A DNA stretch of 64,000 bases. Origin: Otatea glauca. Lineage: Eukaryota; Streptophyta; Magnoliopsida; Poales; Poaceae. The position numbers were made by a program, and so were the translations under genes. Within the stretch, counting starts at the first letter, position 1, and each line of letters begins with the position of its first letter. Where the stretch lies: assembly GCA_036346275.1 (NCBI GenBank), contig JAYEVK010000407.1, positions 1 through 64,000 of the forward strand, written 5' to 3'. Under the pieces are notes generated by a model that was not told where the DNA came from, did no database searches, and saw nothing but the letters and a program-made list of their open reading frames with translations. Shown here in pieces: positions 1 to 11,055 of this stretch.

Positions 1-199
1 TATGGCGATCGAGCACTCACCATGACATAAAAAAAGGCGAGAAGCGTATGGGAACTTCTTGAATTTAAAAGATTATTCTGAACAATAGCCTTTACAATCA
101 AAAAGGTGCGAATCTAACTTCTACTTATTCTTCTTGAGGGCACTCTGCGGCGGGATATGGTGGCGATCTCGGCGTCGCGGCTCTACTTGGAGCTCGAAC

Positions 200-1150
200 C
201 TTTCGATCTAAATCGTCGGTCGATTCCCACCGATGCGCTGCTCACCACCGCAAGGTCTATACCGTCATAGTGAGAGACGGTATTGACGGCCTGAGAAAGC
301 AAACTGCAACGCTAGCGGTCGGCGCTCTCTCAACGCCCGGCTTTCGGGCTAGCATGGAGGCGAAGGCTCGAACCGCCGTGGTTCAAGGACCCGATCCTGA
401 GCGTCTTTGGCGGCCTTGCGAAGGGCCTCGGTTCCACGGCCAACTTCGGCTGTCGCCTTGGCTACCTTCAGCGCCGTCGCGCCACGTCGGCTGTGACCGC
501 CTCGTCCACGAGCCTTTAGGCGTCTTCCGCGCCTCTGATGACGTTTAAATTCTTACGCGGCTCTGCGGATCACAATATCCCGGATAAGCCACGCCTTATG
601 AGTCAGCAGCGAAATTAACCAAGGAGTTGGGACACTTACATTCTGAGAACTTCGCCAAGTTCTTTGGCCTCTTCCACTGACCCCTCGTATGAGGTCCTCA
701 AAAGCCGAGCTCCTTAAAGCGGTCTCCGTTGAGAACACCTTGGTCGGCGTCTTCCGGGCGAGTCTCGCTCGTTTCGCGAGCGGGACGTCTGCGCTTGTGA
801 CCTCCTCTGCGGTGGCGGTGGCGTCCTTGTATTGGCGACCTCTGCGAGAAGAGCTCGAGCTCTGCCACCCTCGCCCTCAGAGGCTTTGCCCCGAGCGCTC
901 TTGAAGAGACGCCGTGGCTGCTCGGCTCTTGGCGGGCTTAAGCGTTTCCTCTCGCCGGATAGTCGAGCCTCTGAGCGAGCGCGGCTCGGTAGCGCGTGGC
1001 AGTGCTTTCCTCTCGCGGCCACCCCCGGCTGTCGGCGCTTTAGGAGCTCGACCTTGGCCTCGGGCGGGCCCACAGATCTTTGTAAATATAGACACCCCGT
1101 CAAGTCGCGAAAGTCATCGGAAGGGTGCGAAGGCGGGCTCTCGATCAACT
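200..1150 (-). pseudogene. Coiled-coil tail of a PF04195-type protein, decayed
   Basis: The minus strand reads alanine-, lysine- and glutamate-rich stretches, clearest at about 370-480 (ALKVAKATAEVGRGTEAL, then RKAAKDAQDRVLEP). This matches the composition of the C-terminal coiled coil of PF04195-type proteins; a better preserved copy is at 28590-29147. The frame is broken by stops and shifts, and no single ORF covers the region. It lies downstream, in minus-strand order, of the PF04195 core at 2560-3260, which is where the tail is expected. Assignment rests on composition and position. Confidence 0.4.
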
Positions 1151-2559
1151 TACCATACTAATCGGCGGACTCCCGGTTATCGCATCCAGCCACGCCGGAG
1201 GATTCGAGGCAAGGCCGGACCCTTCCGGATCTGGTCCACCTCAACCTCCGGCGTCCGGCGCCTTGCTGAGGCAGCCCTCCTCTCCTCCGCCTCGCCAAGG
1301 TCCCGACCTCACGGGCCGCGCCCGACAGTGAGACCGATCCCACTGTTGGCCGGACGGGCGCCACCAGACCGGACCCCACGGGCAAGGCGAGGAATGGGCC
1401 CCTCGGGAACCCCTTGGCGGCTGCACTGTGGCCGGCCAAGCGCCTCCGCGAGGCCGGGGTGGGCGCCTCAACAACGCACCGCCTCGCCCGGCTGAGCTCG
1501 CGGGTAAGCGTCGATGTCAATTCCCCCTCGGTAGCGACCATCGCGCCACTCGGTGGCGTCCCGGCGGAGGCGGCAGGAGCTCCTTGCCGACCTCGGCCTG
1601 CGGATGAGCCGTCCCTCCGATAAGCAGCCGCGCCCTCGGCCGCGCCCGGCTCGGCCGCTGCGCGCGATCACCGTCGGCTCGGTTGACACCTCGGCCTGGC
1701 GCAACTCCTCGCCGCCGTACTACCCCTCGTGGCGGGGCGCGCGCATATGCGGAGCCACCACGAAGCCGTAGCTGCGCGCCACGGCCACACCGTATAAGCG
1801 CTGCACACCGCAAGCGCTTAGAAGCTGTTCGGGCAACTTCTTTGTAACAATGTTCAAAGCGAGGAAAATGAATACTTGCGAGCGATCGGATCGTGGCAGC
1901 GCCCTCTTCGTCGGTCCCCTCAGAGGGCAAATCCGTGACCTCTTCCTGAAGCCCCCACGAGCGCCACCTGAGTGCGGCGGCGATGGCGACCAGCGCGGTC
2001 ACCCTCCGCTGGGGCTCCGGCTCACAGTGCCTATCGATCGCCCTCTGCCAAGCCCCAATCGGGCCACTTCGGTCGGCGGTCGAAAAAGAACCGCGGTATG
2101 GGTAGCAGGGCTCCCATTCTTGTCGGTGGAGGATGCCCGCGTGATGATCTCGGACCGTCCTCACCACGTCCCGGCCCCCGCCGCGCTCCTTCTTCTTTTT
2201 CTCTCCTCTTCCTCCTTAGCTTCTTGCGGGAGGAGTCAAGCTATGTGACCTCCGCCGCGAGACGCGACCTTCAATGCCTTCTCCCGGAACAGGCGAGAGA
2301 CCATTCACGAGAGCGTAGAAAAATGCGGAAACACCGGTCGGTTGGCGCCAAAGGCAAAGGGAAAAAAAGCGAAGAAGACCGCCCGACCTACGATTCGGGG
2401 TGGGCGATGAGAATGGCTCGGGTGGCCGCCCCGATCTCGATAGCGTTTCCACCCGTTCACGGCCACGGGCTTCAACCTCCGTCGCGGCGAGCTCGGGCTC
2501 CGCCATCCTCATATCGTCAGCGCGCCCCTCATATCGGAGCGAGGCGCGGCACATGCGTG
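1151..2559. other. GC-rich interior without a recognisable domain
   Basis: This probably holds introns and weakly conserved middle exons of the PF04195-type pseudogene on either side. Long overlapping ORFs occur in all frames, which is expected from GC-rich sequence with few stops. I recognise no domain. Confidence 0.35.
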
Positions 2560-3260
2560 AGGGTTGGGCGCGCATCCCCATAAAGGCACGCTACGGCGGC
2601 GTCCCGGTGAGCCCTGCTCGCCTAGAATACGACACGCTCAGCGATCGGGGCCACCTTCTTCTTCTCCTTCTTATCGGCACCGGTCCATTCTTCCCCGCCA
2701 CGAAAGGTGGTGGTGAATGGCGAGCGCTATCTCCGACATTCGAGCGTAAAACCACCGGGCGCCATCCCTTGTTCGGCAGGCGGCAGCAGCGTCGAGGTAC
2801 CTGACTCCGACCGGCCCGGTGGAGGGCGAGGCCACCGAAGCGTAGCATCCATCGGCGACCTTCGAGCCTTGCTTGGAAAAAATACCTCCACGACGCCTAG
2901 TGCGGCTCGATCCCCAAGAAGGCCTACATAAGCGTGATGAAGATGGCGATGTGGAGGACCCGTTGGGGTTGAGATGGTGCACCTACGCCTTGTAATGAAA
3001 GAAGCAGCCTCGAGCGAGCGGGTGCGGCGAGGCGAAACCGCTCGAAGAGCGAGGCACCACGATCTCGCCGTCCCGCCGGCTGGGCGGCGGCCTATCGACA
3101 CCCTCCGTGAGAGAGATCTGCGAGGAGAAACCTTTCTTCACCAAGCCAGCCGCGGTGGCTGGCGAGCACTCGGCCACGACATCCTCGCAAGAAGGCGGCG
3201 AAAAAGGGAGAAAGCTTTCTTTTGTTTTTCTTGTCTTAGCGAAGAAATTTGGAAGATGAG
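2560..3260 (-). pseudogene. PF04195-type core domain, broken
   Basis: Reading the minus strand from about 3000 downward gives HHLNPNG, then after a frame change VLHIAIFITLM, a stop, AFLGIEPH, another stop, then WMLRFGGLALHRAG (about 2805-2850), ending near GLTGT (about 2600). This order is typical of the N-terminal core of the grass 'putative gypsy type transposon' proteins (PF04195). Their function is unknown; they ride inside Tat-type Gypsy elements. At least two in-frame stops and one frameshift show it is dead. The gene is on the same strand as the gag at 4870-6590, whereas the related gene at 26.4-29.1 kb is antisense to its host pol. Confidence 0.65.
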
Positions 3261-4070
3261 GAAAGCAAGGCGTGTAACTACCAGAAACGTCCCAATGGCG
3301 AATTTATAGAAGATGGCGGGCACCGCCGAACAAGCACCTCCTCGGCGAAGAGTCGCGTACACCCTCGACTACCGCACGGGCGCTTAGTAACTCGGTTTCA
3401 ATTCCTCTCGCCTTTAATCGACAAGCGGTGGCCAGTAAAGACACCGCCAGACCCACGAGTCTTGAGACCTTTAGGTCTCGCCTTTAGGCACAGACGATTG
3501 CCACAGGCGCGTCGAGAGGCCAGGCCATTCTGCGACCCAAAATGGCAAACTCGATGCTTCGCGCCCGAGGCCCGATCAAAAATGGGTTATAAAGGCCTAT
3601 CCACGGATGGGCGTAAGGCCACCCAGTAATCGAGCAAAGGGCGGTGCGAGGCTAGTCCCGATGATCCCAGTTGGGTGGTGGCGACCAATGTCGCCTCTGC
3701 TCGTGTCAGAGACCATACTTCACACTCTCGGGAGCTCATCGATGGGTGACGGCCGGTGTGCCTTGGGTCGTGGACGACCCGAGGTCGATCTGGGATCGAG
3801 TAAAGAAAGGTTTCTTATGGGTGCCCCGCGTCGGGCAGGACACCCTACTGCAGGATCGTCAGCTGGAAGGGTCCCCCTTGGCGGGGCCTCCGGGACCCAC
3901 TCGGACTACTTGTTATTAGCTCCACGAGCGGCGTTTGAACCAGCGGGTAGCGCGCGTCGCTCACCACCTCGAGTCCACACCTACGGATGGGGCTGCGTGT
4001 GGGATAGGCGGTGGCCACTTCTCTCGCGGCAACCCTCGCTGAGCGAGGACTGGGATGGATGCCCCGTCCG
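3261..4070. other. Spacer between PF04195-type pseudogene and tandem arrays
   Basis: GC-rich sequence with no domain or clear repeat that I can recognise. It lies between the PF04195-type core and the 27-bp array. A short run of frames would encode arginine-rich peptides, but none resembles a known family. Confidence 0.35.
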
Positions 4071-4178
4071 GCTACGGCGTAAAGCGAGCCACGTCCGGCT
4101 ACGGCGTAAAGCGAGCCCGCGTCGGCTACGGCGTAAAGCGAGCCACGTCTAGCTACGGCGTTAAGCGGGCACTCGGAC
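4071..4178. repeat. 27-bp tandem repeat, four copies
   Basis: The motif GCTACGGCGTAAAGCGAG recurs at 4071, 4098, 4125 and (diverged) 4152, a constant 27-bp step. It runs straight into the 80-bp array, whose units share the ending GTTAAGCGAGCACTC, so the two arrays probably grew from the same seed. Confidence 0.85.
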
Positions 4179-4184
4179 ACCCAA

Positions 4185-4850
4185 ACCTCATGAAGAGGCA
4201 TCCGGTCGTCCTGCAGGCCAAAGCGCGATCTAGCTTCTGACGATAAGCGAGCACTCGGACACGAACCTCATGAAGAGGCATCCGTGCGTCCTGCCGACCA
4301 AGGCGCATCTAGCTACGGACGTTAAGCGAGCACTCGAAAGCCGAACCTCACGAAGAGGCATCCGGTCGTCCTGCCCGACCAAAGCGCGATCTAGCTCGAC
4401 GTTAAGCGAGCACTCGGACACGAACCTCACGAAGAGGCATCCGGTCGTCCCTGCCACCAAGCGCGATCTAGCTACGACGTTAAGCGAGCACTCGGACACG
4501 AACCTCACGAAGAGGCATCGGTGCGTCCTGCCGACCAAGGCGCGATGTAGCTACGACGATAAGCGAGCACTCGGACACGAACCTCACGAAGAGGCATCCG
4601 GTGCGTCCCTGCCGACCAAGCGCGGTGTAGCTCTGACGATAAATGAGCACTTTCGGACACGAACCTCACGAAGAGGCATCAGGTCATCCTGCCGACCAAG
4701 GCCCGATCTAGCTTCGACATTAAGCGAGCACTCGGACACGAACCTCACGAAGAGGCATCCGGTCGTCCTGCCGACCAAAGCGCGATCTAGCTCGACGTTA
4801 AACGAGCACTCGGACACCCGAACCTTACGAAGGGGACCCGGCTCGGGGGC
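4185..4850. repeat. About 80-bp tandem repeat, nine units
   Basis: The landmark GAAGAGGCATC (last copy diverged) recurs at about 4191, 4271, 4351, 4430, 4508, 4587, 4669, 4748 and 4828, with steps of 78-82 bp. Each unit also carries a GATCTAGCT block and GTTAAGCGAGCACTCGGACA. Units differ by single-base indels, so this is not an exact recent array. It sits just downstream (minus strand) of the Gypsy gag, where Tat-lineage elements often carry non-coding tandem repeats. Confidence 0.9.
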
Positions 4851-4869
4851 CGGGCTCTTGCTTAGCCTT

Positions 4870-6590
4870 TCCTCCTTCGAAGATGGCCCCCACAGGCTCC
4901 TCGTCGGATGCGTGGTTGGTCGCCAATGTCGAAGCTCCTTGGTGGTTACGGGCTTGGCGCATAACCAGTTTGTGCACCAAGGCCTTGCGGAGGTGACGTA
5001 GATGAACGCCCCCACGACATCGGCGTTGGAGATATCGGGGAGCTCATTGCATTGATGGGAGAAGCGCCGGATGTAATCCCGGAGAGTTTCTCATTGCTGT
5101 TTGACTCTTGAGTCCAGGAGTTCCCGGGGCGCTTGTAAGTGCCCTAGAAGTTACCGACGAAGAGGCTCTTCAGGTCGGCCCAGTTCCTGATGGTTTTTGC
5201 AGGCAAGTACTCGAGCGAGGCTCGAGCCAAGTCTGCGAGATAGATAGGGAGTCTTGGATGATGAAGAGATCATCCAAGCTCCTCTGCGCACGCACACGAG
5301 CAGTAGTCTTGAGCGGACACGGGGTTTGTGGCCCGATGTATTTAGCTATGTTGGTGGGTGCCACGATGCGGCGGAAATCCGCATGGCGGATCCCACGACA
5401 AAAAGCCCGTGGTCTGGACCATCGGGGCTCGAGGCTGCGATCGTTCTGGCGTCTGTCTGCTGTCCACGACACCGCAGTGGCGGCCGTCCACGCTTTTCTT
5501 CAGCGCCTCGAGGTGGCGCGGGCGTCCATAGTTGTTGCCGAGTCTTTGTGTATTTGAAGCCGCGCGAGGCTGAGCTGTCGTTGTCTTGCGCCGCCTTTGT
5601 CGGACCCAACCGGCCCCGAGCGGTGGTGTGGGTCTGGCGGCCGGAGGTGGCGCCCGAGCGGTGAGAGCTGGAGGCCTACATGTGCTGCATGGCAGCACGT
5701 TCCACCAGCCCCCAGAGGTTCTGGTATGTGGCCTTGGCCTCTAGGTCGGCCGACTCAGGAAGGCTGCGGAGCAGCATTGCGGCTGCGGCCACGTTCTGAC
5801 TTGCATGGGGAAGGCGAGGCCATCGATTCCTCCGCCCGGTGGTGGTGCACACACGTCTTGCGCCCGCTGCGCCAAATATGTAGCGGGGCTCGGGCTGATC
5901 TGCTCGAGTCGGCACGGAGCTTGTCAAGATCGGCCCTTCGGTCTTCGGCTCTTGGCTTCTTCTTTGGAACTCGGCAGCTGGCGAGCTTGGGCGCGTTCAA
6001 GGCGCTTCGCGTTGATGTTCCTCTTCCTGCGCCCTAGTGCGTTTGGATGAAACCCCGTGGCCCGTGGGGTTCACGGTCAGTCGGCCGTGCCCGCCATGTT
6101 GCACTCGCGGGAGTGCCGTCTGCGGGTAGCATGCTCCATGTCGGAGCTGGAGTCGTGGCTGGAAGAATCTTCCAGCAAGTCATGGACAGAGGCCGGCATA
6201 TAGCTGGCCATTGCCACGAGTAGTGAGCCTGCGGGAGGTGATGTAGTCATCTGCCCGGGCTCACGGACACTGCCGCCAAAGGCGGCGAGGCGCTTCTTGA
6301 ACTCCGTCCTTGGGGCCTATAGGGAGGATCCAAGCCGGAGGCTGGCGAAGTCGCCGGAGACGAAGTCCAGGCTCCTAACGGACGCTTGGTCTCCAAAGGT
6401 GGCAGGAATGAGCGCGAGCTCTCCCGCCGGAGTGGCGATGAAGTCGAGGGAGCCGAAGTGGATCGCTCATGACACAAACATGCGTCGCGGTGAAGAATGC
6501 CATCAAGGAGACAAGCGGGAATCGAAGATGTTGATGAAGGCGCGAAGCCCCTACAGCACGCCAAGCGCCGGCGTTTGAGCAAAGCAAGTA
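4870..6590 (-). pseudogene. gag: Gypsy gag, frameshifted
   Basis: Capsid-type gag of a grass Gypsy element. The clearest block is at about 4950-5092 on the minus strand: ETLRDYIRRFS followed by CNELPDISNADVVGAF, the typical end of the Retrotrans_gag domain. Upstream at about 5170-5400 another frame carries PTNIAKYIGPQTP and LFIIQDSLSIS, the start of the same domain, so there are at least two frameshifts inside it. Serine-, proline- and arginine-rich reading further up (to about 6590) fits the variable N-terminal region. No zinc knuckle or protease follows before the 80-bp array. A functional protein is very unlikely. Confidence 0.7.
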
Positions 6591-6749
6591 AATTTGTAAG
6601 TCGAAAGTCGTCGCGTTCCCTCTCACTGAATGGTTAGACCGAAAGCCCAAGATGTATCTTTGGTTCGGGCCAAATGTCCCTACTCGATTCGTGTGGTGGT
6701 GTTGTATTGCCTCGGATCGATCGTTGCACCACGTTTACAAGTGGTGAGA

Positions 6750-7325
6750 TTTGAACACGAGGCGTTAAGCTGTCCGTTCGTAAAGACTTAGCGAGAAGAG
6801 GATCTATCTGCATGCGTATATGCGTGTGCCAGGCGCGTGTGCCGTGTCCTTCTCGGAGGGCCCCGCCCCTTTATATATGCGGGAGGGGCGGGTTACATCG
6901 AGAAGTGGGAGAAGGAAGGAAGGAGAAACCTAGACTAGGAGCCCTAGTCGCCGTCTTGGCGATTGGTGGCCGTCGGCCTCGTCCACACGGGTTTGGTAGG
7001 CTTCTTGAGCAAAGCGGTTCATCGTTTCCTTGGGAAGCGGCGCACGCCCTTTGGGAACACATCGGTCTTGATGTTGCGAGCGTAGCCAGCGACGCGCCTC
7101 GAGAAAGCACGTCCCCATACTTCGTGTGGTAGGCGATGGGATGGAGTTTTGACTTGGGCAACCCTTGTCTTTGCCTTGGGAAGGGCCACGCCCCTACGGT
7201 CACCGAGCGATCTGTCCGTGGGGCACGTGACCAACAGTCGGCGGAGGCCTGACACATGGCCCTTGGTGTAGGTTGCCTTAGCTTGGTCGGGACTCGGGAG
7301 AGCCCGACCTGTGACGGGGGTCGAC
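6750..7325 (-). repeat. Candidate 5' LTR (minus orientation)
   Basis: Upstream of the gag on the minus strand, a GC-rich block begins TGTCGACCCCCGTCACAGG at 7325 and contains a good TATA box (TATATAAAGG, plus 6868-6877). Its inner edge is not certain: I see no clear primer-binding site before the gag, and no second copy of the LTR is in the window to confirm the borders. Confidence 0.35.
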
Positions 7326-7469
7326 ATCCCACTTGGTCAGGATTGCTCGCCCGCTCTGCAGTCGAGGACGGCGTCTTTTGTGGCCCCATGGTCCTTGGTC
7401 GGAGCTGGGCTTGACGCGGCCTGCTTGCCATCCTGGGCCGTTAGGTTACCCCTCGTATGAGTATTCGTC

Positions 7470-7830
7470 AGATATAAACGCACTTTCGTTTTTTCGGGTC
7501 AATTCAGCCAAAAAAAAGTTTTTCGTAATTTCATTTTTTTCGTCGTCGAATCCATGGACCGCTATGAGCCGTCGGCGAACACGTGGATTTGTCTGAAAAA
7601 AATCGCGGAGGGATATAAACGCATTTTCGTTTTTTCGGATCAGTTCAGAAAAAAAAACATTTTTCGAGATCTAAACATAATTTCATTTTTTCTTGGGTCT
7701 ATTCCGCTAAAAACCGGCGTGAGGACCTGAACGCAAACCGCGGAGGGACTTAAATGTAATTTCATTTTTTCGGGTCTATTTTATTAAAAAACCGACGAAA
7801 GGACCCGAACGTAATTTTGAATTTTATGGA
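7470..7830. repeat. Degenerate repeat of about 125 bp, three units
   Basis: The phrase ATATAAACGCATTTTCG (or close variants), followed by TTTTTTCGG and a GTC(T/A)ATTC block, recurs near 7480, 7612 and 7750. Units are poorly conserved. No coding potential is seen. Confidence 0.5.
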
Positions 7831-8650
7831 GGGCCTTTTCGCGAGGAGGGGCGACGTGACATGCCTGATGAGCCGGCAATCTCACCTGCTTTAAAGAGTT
7901 ACTAGGCACGTGGGCGCGGCGCACGCCGCGCCACGCTGCGATGCCCGCTGCAAAAAATAAATTTTGGAAGCTCTTAATGGTGTACATAAAAATTGGAGCG
8001 CTTCTGTACAAAATGATACGCTAAAAATAATTCGGTAAAAACCGCGTGAGTTTTGGGAGCCTAAAAGGAGAAAACAGACAAATTTATAACTTTAGAAAGT
8101 TTCGGGCAAACTTGCATAAAAAACAACGCATTAAAAATAAATTCTGAAAGCTCCGAAGGGTCTATGCAAAAATCAGAGCGTCTCTCTGTACAAAATGGTG
8201 CGCTAAAAATAACTCACGGAAGCTTGGGGGGGCTTATGTTAACATACGATTGGCCTTTCGTAAAGAATGGGGCGCCAAAAACAAACAAAAGAAGCATAGG
8301 GTTTTGCAGCAAAAAAATGAGGCTATTCGGTAATCTGAGGGATTTTTTTGGGAAAAAATGGACAACGATGTAATTTTAGTTTTTCTGGCTTTTTTTGAAA
8401 AAAATGAAATTTTCGAGGCACTAAAGCAGCTTTGTGGGTATTCCAGCAAAAAGAGAGACTAATCTGTAATTTTAGAAAACTTGGTGCCCCCTTCTCGAAA
8501 AATAACAGAAGCTCTAACGTCTTTTCCATACAATAAACAGGCTAGTATATAATTCTAGGAAATTCCGATGGCCTTTTTGAGAGAAATCCAGAAGTTCTGA
8601 GGGCCTCTACGTAAAGAAAGGACCATTTTGTAATTTCATATTTTGCCGGA
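7831..8650. other. AT-rich degenerate repeats, no gene
   Basis: Weakly repeated phrases (GTACAAAATG.T.CGCTAAAAATAA near 8005 and 8190, and TTGGAAGCTC or TGAAAGCTCC near 7965 and 8145) suggest an old repeat with a step of about 180 bp. The short ORFs here are lysine- and phenylalanine-rich chance frames. Confidence 0.4.
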
Positions 8651-8689
8651 CCCTCCTTGCAAAAAAATGCGCACTGCTAAGGGACACGC

Positions 8690-8795
8690 GCCCGCGCCAC
8701 ATGTCGCGCGGGACAACGCGTGAGCGAGGTTCGAACTCGCGACCGACAGGACGAGCGTGAGAGTCGTTACCACTACGCTGTGCGGGCGTTGCTGT
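8690..8795 (-). mobile_element. tRNA-related SINE-like sequence
   Basis: The minus strand carries an A-box-like GTAGTGGTAACGAC (about 8762-8776) and a B-box-like CGCGAGTTCGAACCTC (about 8726-8742), roughly 30 bases apart, as in a tRNA or tRNA-derived SINE promoter. It is not a tRNA gene, because I cannot form the acceptor stem. GC-rich sequence and then a T-run (plus A-run near 8663) follow downstream, which could be the SINE tail. Target duplications were not identified. Confidence 0.4.
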
Positions 8796-8850
8796 CGACT
8801 AACGGTGATAAAACATATGAACCGTATACGAGGATTAGCAACGTGGCTCA

Positions 8851-10059
8851 ACGGCTTGCGAGCCGTACGCACGGCAGACCTTGGAACTGTTCGCGCACGC
8901 GACGTGGCGGCTGAGGGCGCAGCCACGAGGGCCCGAGCGAGACGTGGACGCACGAGAGGCCGGGAAATCTCTCGTATTTATATACGGTAGTATATATTAT
9001 TTGTAAAACCGGGTTGGTGGTAATTCAGCATGGACTTGAGCAATGATATTGGCCATATCTGTCTACTTGTCTAGATACTGACCAATTTTGCCCAATTTGA
9101 TAAAACACACACTTGTTTTTCTTTTGCTAGCTATTAACCCTGTTTTACCAATGATATTGATTAATCTGCTACCTAATGTTATTATGTTTTCTGCAATATT
9201 ATTTTACGTGATGTCGAACTCACAAACATGCAGTTGAAGCCGTAGGCGCTCAGTTCATTGAAGTTACCTGTGAGGGTCAAAGCTGGCTTCCTTGGTTCAT
9301 TGAAGCTCAAGGTTTGCAGTAATTGCTATTTTTCCTTAATGTACGACGTTATGCTTTGCTCTAATTTGAAGAAATGAGCCAAAGGATGATTGCATCGGTG
9401 ATTATTAGGTCCCATGGAGCAGGCTTGGCCAAGAGCCAGTTTTGGTTTATCTTGATCGGATTTTTATATTAGCTGAACCAGCAACACATATTGAAGGTTG
9501 CAGTGAGGATGCTGTCCGAGAAGCAAAAAGAAGTAGAGTTAGCAATATGGAGTGCTCTTTTTGTGATATATTTGTTATTTTAGTTCTGCTATCAGTAACT
9601 ATTTTTTTTTGTCATATATTTTTTGTAAGATGAGATAATGAATACGGCTGATATCGACTAAGGCGTGTCATAATAATGGCTGGCTGGTGGCAAGTTTCCT
9701 GTACGCCAATGTGCCACTACTTACTAGTTACTACTTGCTGTCAATCTGTCATGTTGTGCACTATCCTATCAAATATTGTGATTTAATGAACTAATGCTGT
9801 ACTTGGCTATATACTATGGCTACTTGAATTTTAGACCATGTAACAGTTTAAAGTATGAGGGTTGTGACTTGCTAGTTACTACTAGCCTAACTAGTTCCGG
9901 TCATATCTTTGCTTAATTAGCCCCTGTTATTATTAACTGATGTACTTAAATCTATTTGTCAATCTACTAATTTAGTTGCAATTTGGACATATAATATGGT
10001 TCATTGATCCTAATATGTGCGATATGTATGGTTTATGTTTCCACGCATTATCCGACTAA
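8851..10059. other. AT-rich sequence with one exon-like fragment
   Basis: Mostly intron-like AT-rich DNA. One block at 9231-9310 looks like an exon: it is preceded by an acceptor (ACATGCAG) and followed by a donor (CAAG then GTTTGC), and one frame reads without a stop (VEAVGAQFIEVTCEGQSWLP). I do not recognise the protein. A second short open stretch lies at 9442-9633. This could be a captured host-gene piece or an old pseudogene. Confidence 0.25.
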
Positions 10060-10244
10060 ATATCCGTGACCGAGATTAACCGTATTCAGAACGATCTGTA
10101 TTCTCTTCGTATTCATGACCGAGATAGTCCGTATTCGTATTCAAATCCGGTACTGTCCGTATCCGACTCCGATTTCGACAAAAAAATTGGAAGAGGGTAC
10201 AGGATGAGTAAAATCCGTCCGTATCTGCTCCGTTTGCACCCTTG
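10060..10244. mobile_element. hAT-like element end
   Basis: The minus strand starts CAAGGGTGCAAACGG at 10244, close to the terminal sequence of many plant hAT elements, and is followed by repeated subterminal phrases such as GATACGGAC, GAATACGAATACGGAC and GAATACGG down to about 10060. The other end and an 8-bp target duplication were not found, so the extent is open. Confidence 0.4.
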
Positions 10245-10413
10245 ATTCTATTGATGGAATCAATTTGTCTTCTCTCGTCACATTTGAGTACTTTATAGAT
10301 AAAAAAACTTGAGTGCTCACAAACCGAAAAACACTCGAGTGCCACTTAACATTTCCCTTTAACTGTTGGATTGAGCATGTTTCTGTCTCAGGTAGGAAAA
10401 TGTATATGGGTAT

Positions 10414-11050
10414 TGTTAGCGTCAAAAACATGAAGTAGGGTTTCTGACAACAGCACACCTGGTTCAGAGCGTGCCAGTCGATTTGACCTATAATCGACAA
10501 GGTAAAAATATAAAATTCACTCAAAGCCGATCGTGAAGATCAATCGACTTAAACTCAATCAGCTTAAAGCCGATTAAATCGAAATAAAAGGGTAAGCCTA
10601 ACTAGCTGATTAAGGCTAATCAGATGATAAAGGTAGATCGATTCTGAAGAAGGCGATGCGCACCAAAATCAGAATAAATCAAATCTGGGGCGTAATTTGA
10701 AAAAGATCCACAATCGGCGATGCGCAACTTTATTGATCAAGATCGAATTATAAAGACTAAATTACAAGAATTACTCCTAGTCGACAGAAAAAAGAAATGT
10801 AGATTGATGTTTGATTGTGTTGGATCCCCCTCACAGCTCGCTTTGGCCCTTCTTTTATACCCGTCGGCCGATCGTGTCCTATTACAACACGTTACAAAAC
10901 CTGATCCGTATCGGCCTTATTTCGGATAGCTTTCCTTCAAAGATCTTGTTGTTGCCAAATATCTTTAAGTCTTTTCAAATCGCCTGTTAGTTATCGCAGG
11001 TTTGACATTCTTGCCGATTTTGATTAGACTTGTCAAATTCTGTTTAAACA
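10414..11050 (-). mobile_element. Solo LTR, 637 bp, perfect 5-bp TSD
   Basis: It begins TGTTAGCGTC and ends GTTTAAACA on the plus strand, with GGTAT immediately on both sides (10409-10413 and 11051-11055). Read on the minus strand it starts TGTTTAAACAGAATTTGACA, the same opening pattern as the LTR at 15160 (TGTTTGCACCAAAATTTGGC), and ends GACGCTAACA versus GACGCCAACA there. It shares internal blocks (GGCCGATACGGAT, GATCAATAAAGTTGCGCATC, GATTCTGAAGAAGGCGATGC in reverse). No internal region remains, so it is the product of LTR-LTR recombination. It has only about one copy of the 118-bp unit that is repeated in the longer LTRs nearby. Confidence 0.88.
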
Positions 11051-11055
11051 GGTAT

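Larger units (their letters stand above)
1..7325 (-). mobile_element. Decayed Gypsy-like element with gag and a PF04195-type gene, no pol seen
   Basis: On the minus strand this block reads, in order, a candidate 5' LTR, a broken gag, two tandem arrays and a broken gene of the PF04195 ('putative gypsy type transposon') family. I find no protease, reverse transcriptase or integrase motifs between gag and the PF04195-type segment, which lie only about 1.6 kb apart. This suggests a non-autonomous Gypsy relative, or a composite of two elements. The left end is outside the window, so pol or a 3' LTR could lie there. GC content is high, unlike the AT-rich DNA to the right. Confidence 0.5.

Noticed and set aside
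270..3629. Many plus-strand ORFs over 60 codons
   Set aside because: GC-rich shadows; the domain-bearing reading is on the minus strand (PF04195-type core and coiled coil).
4185..4850. CRISPR-like array
   Set aside because: The whole ~80-bp unit is repeated without unique spacers, and the context is a plant retroelement.
8720..8795. tRNA gene
   Set aside because: Only the internal promoter boxes fit; the acceptor stem and a normal anticodon arm cannot be formed.
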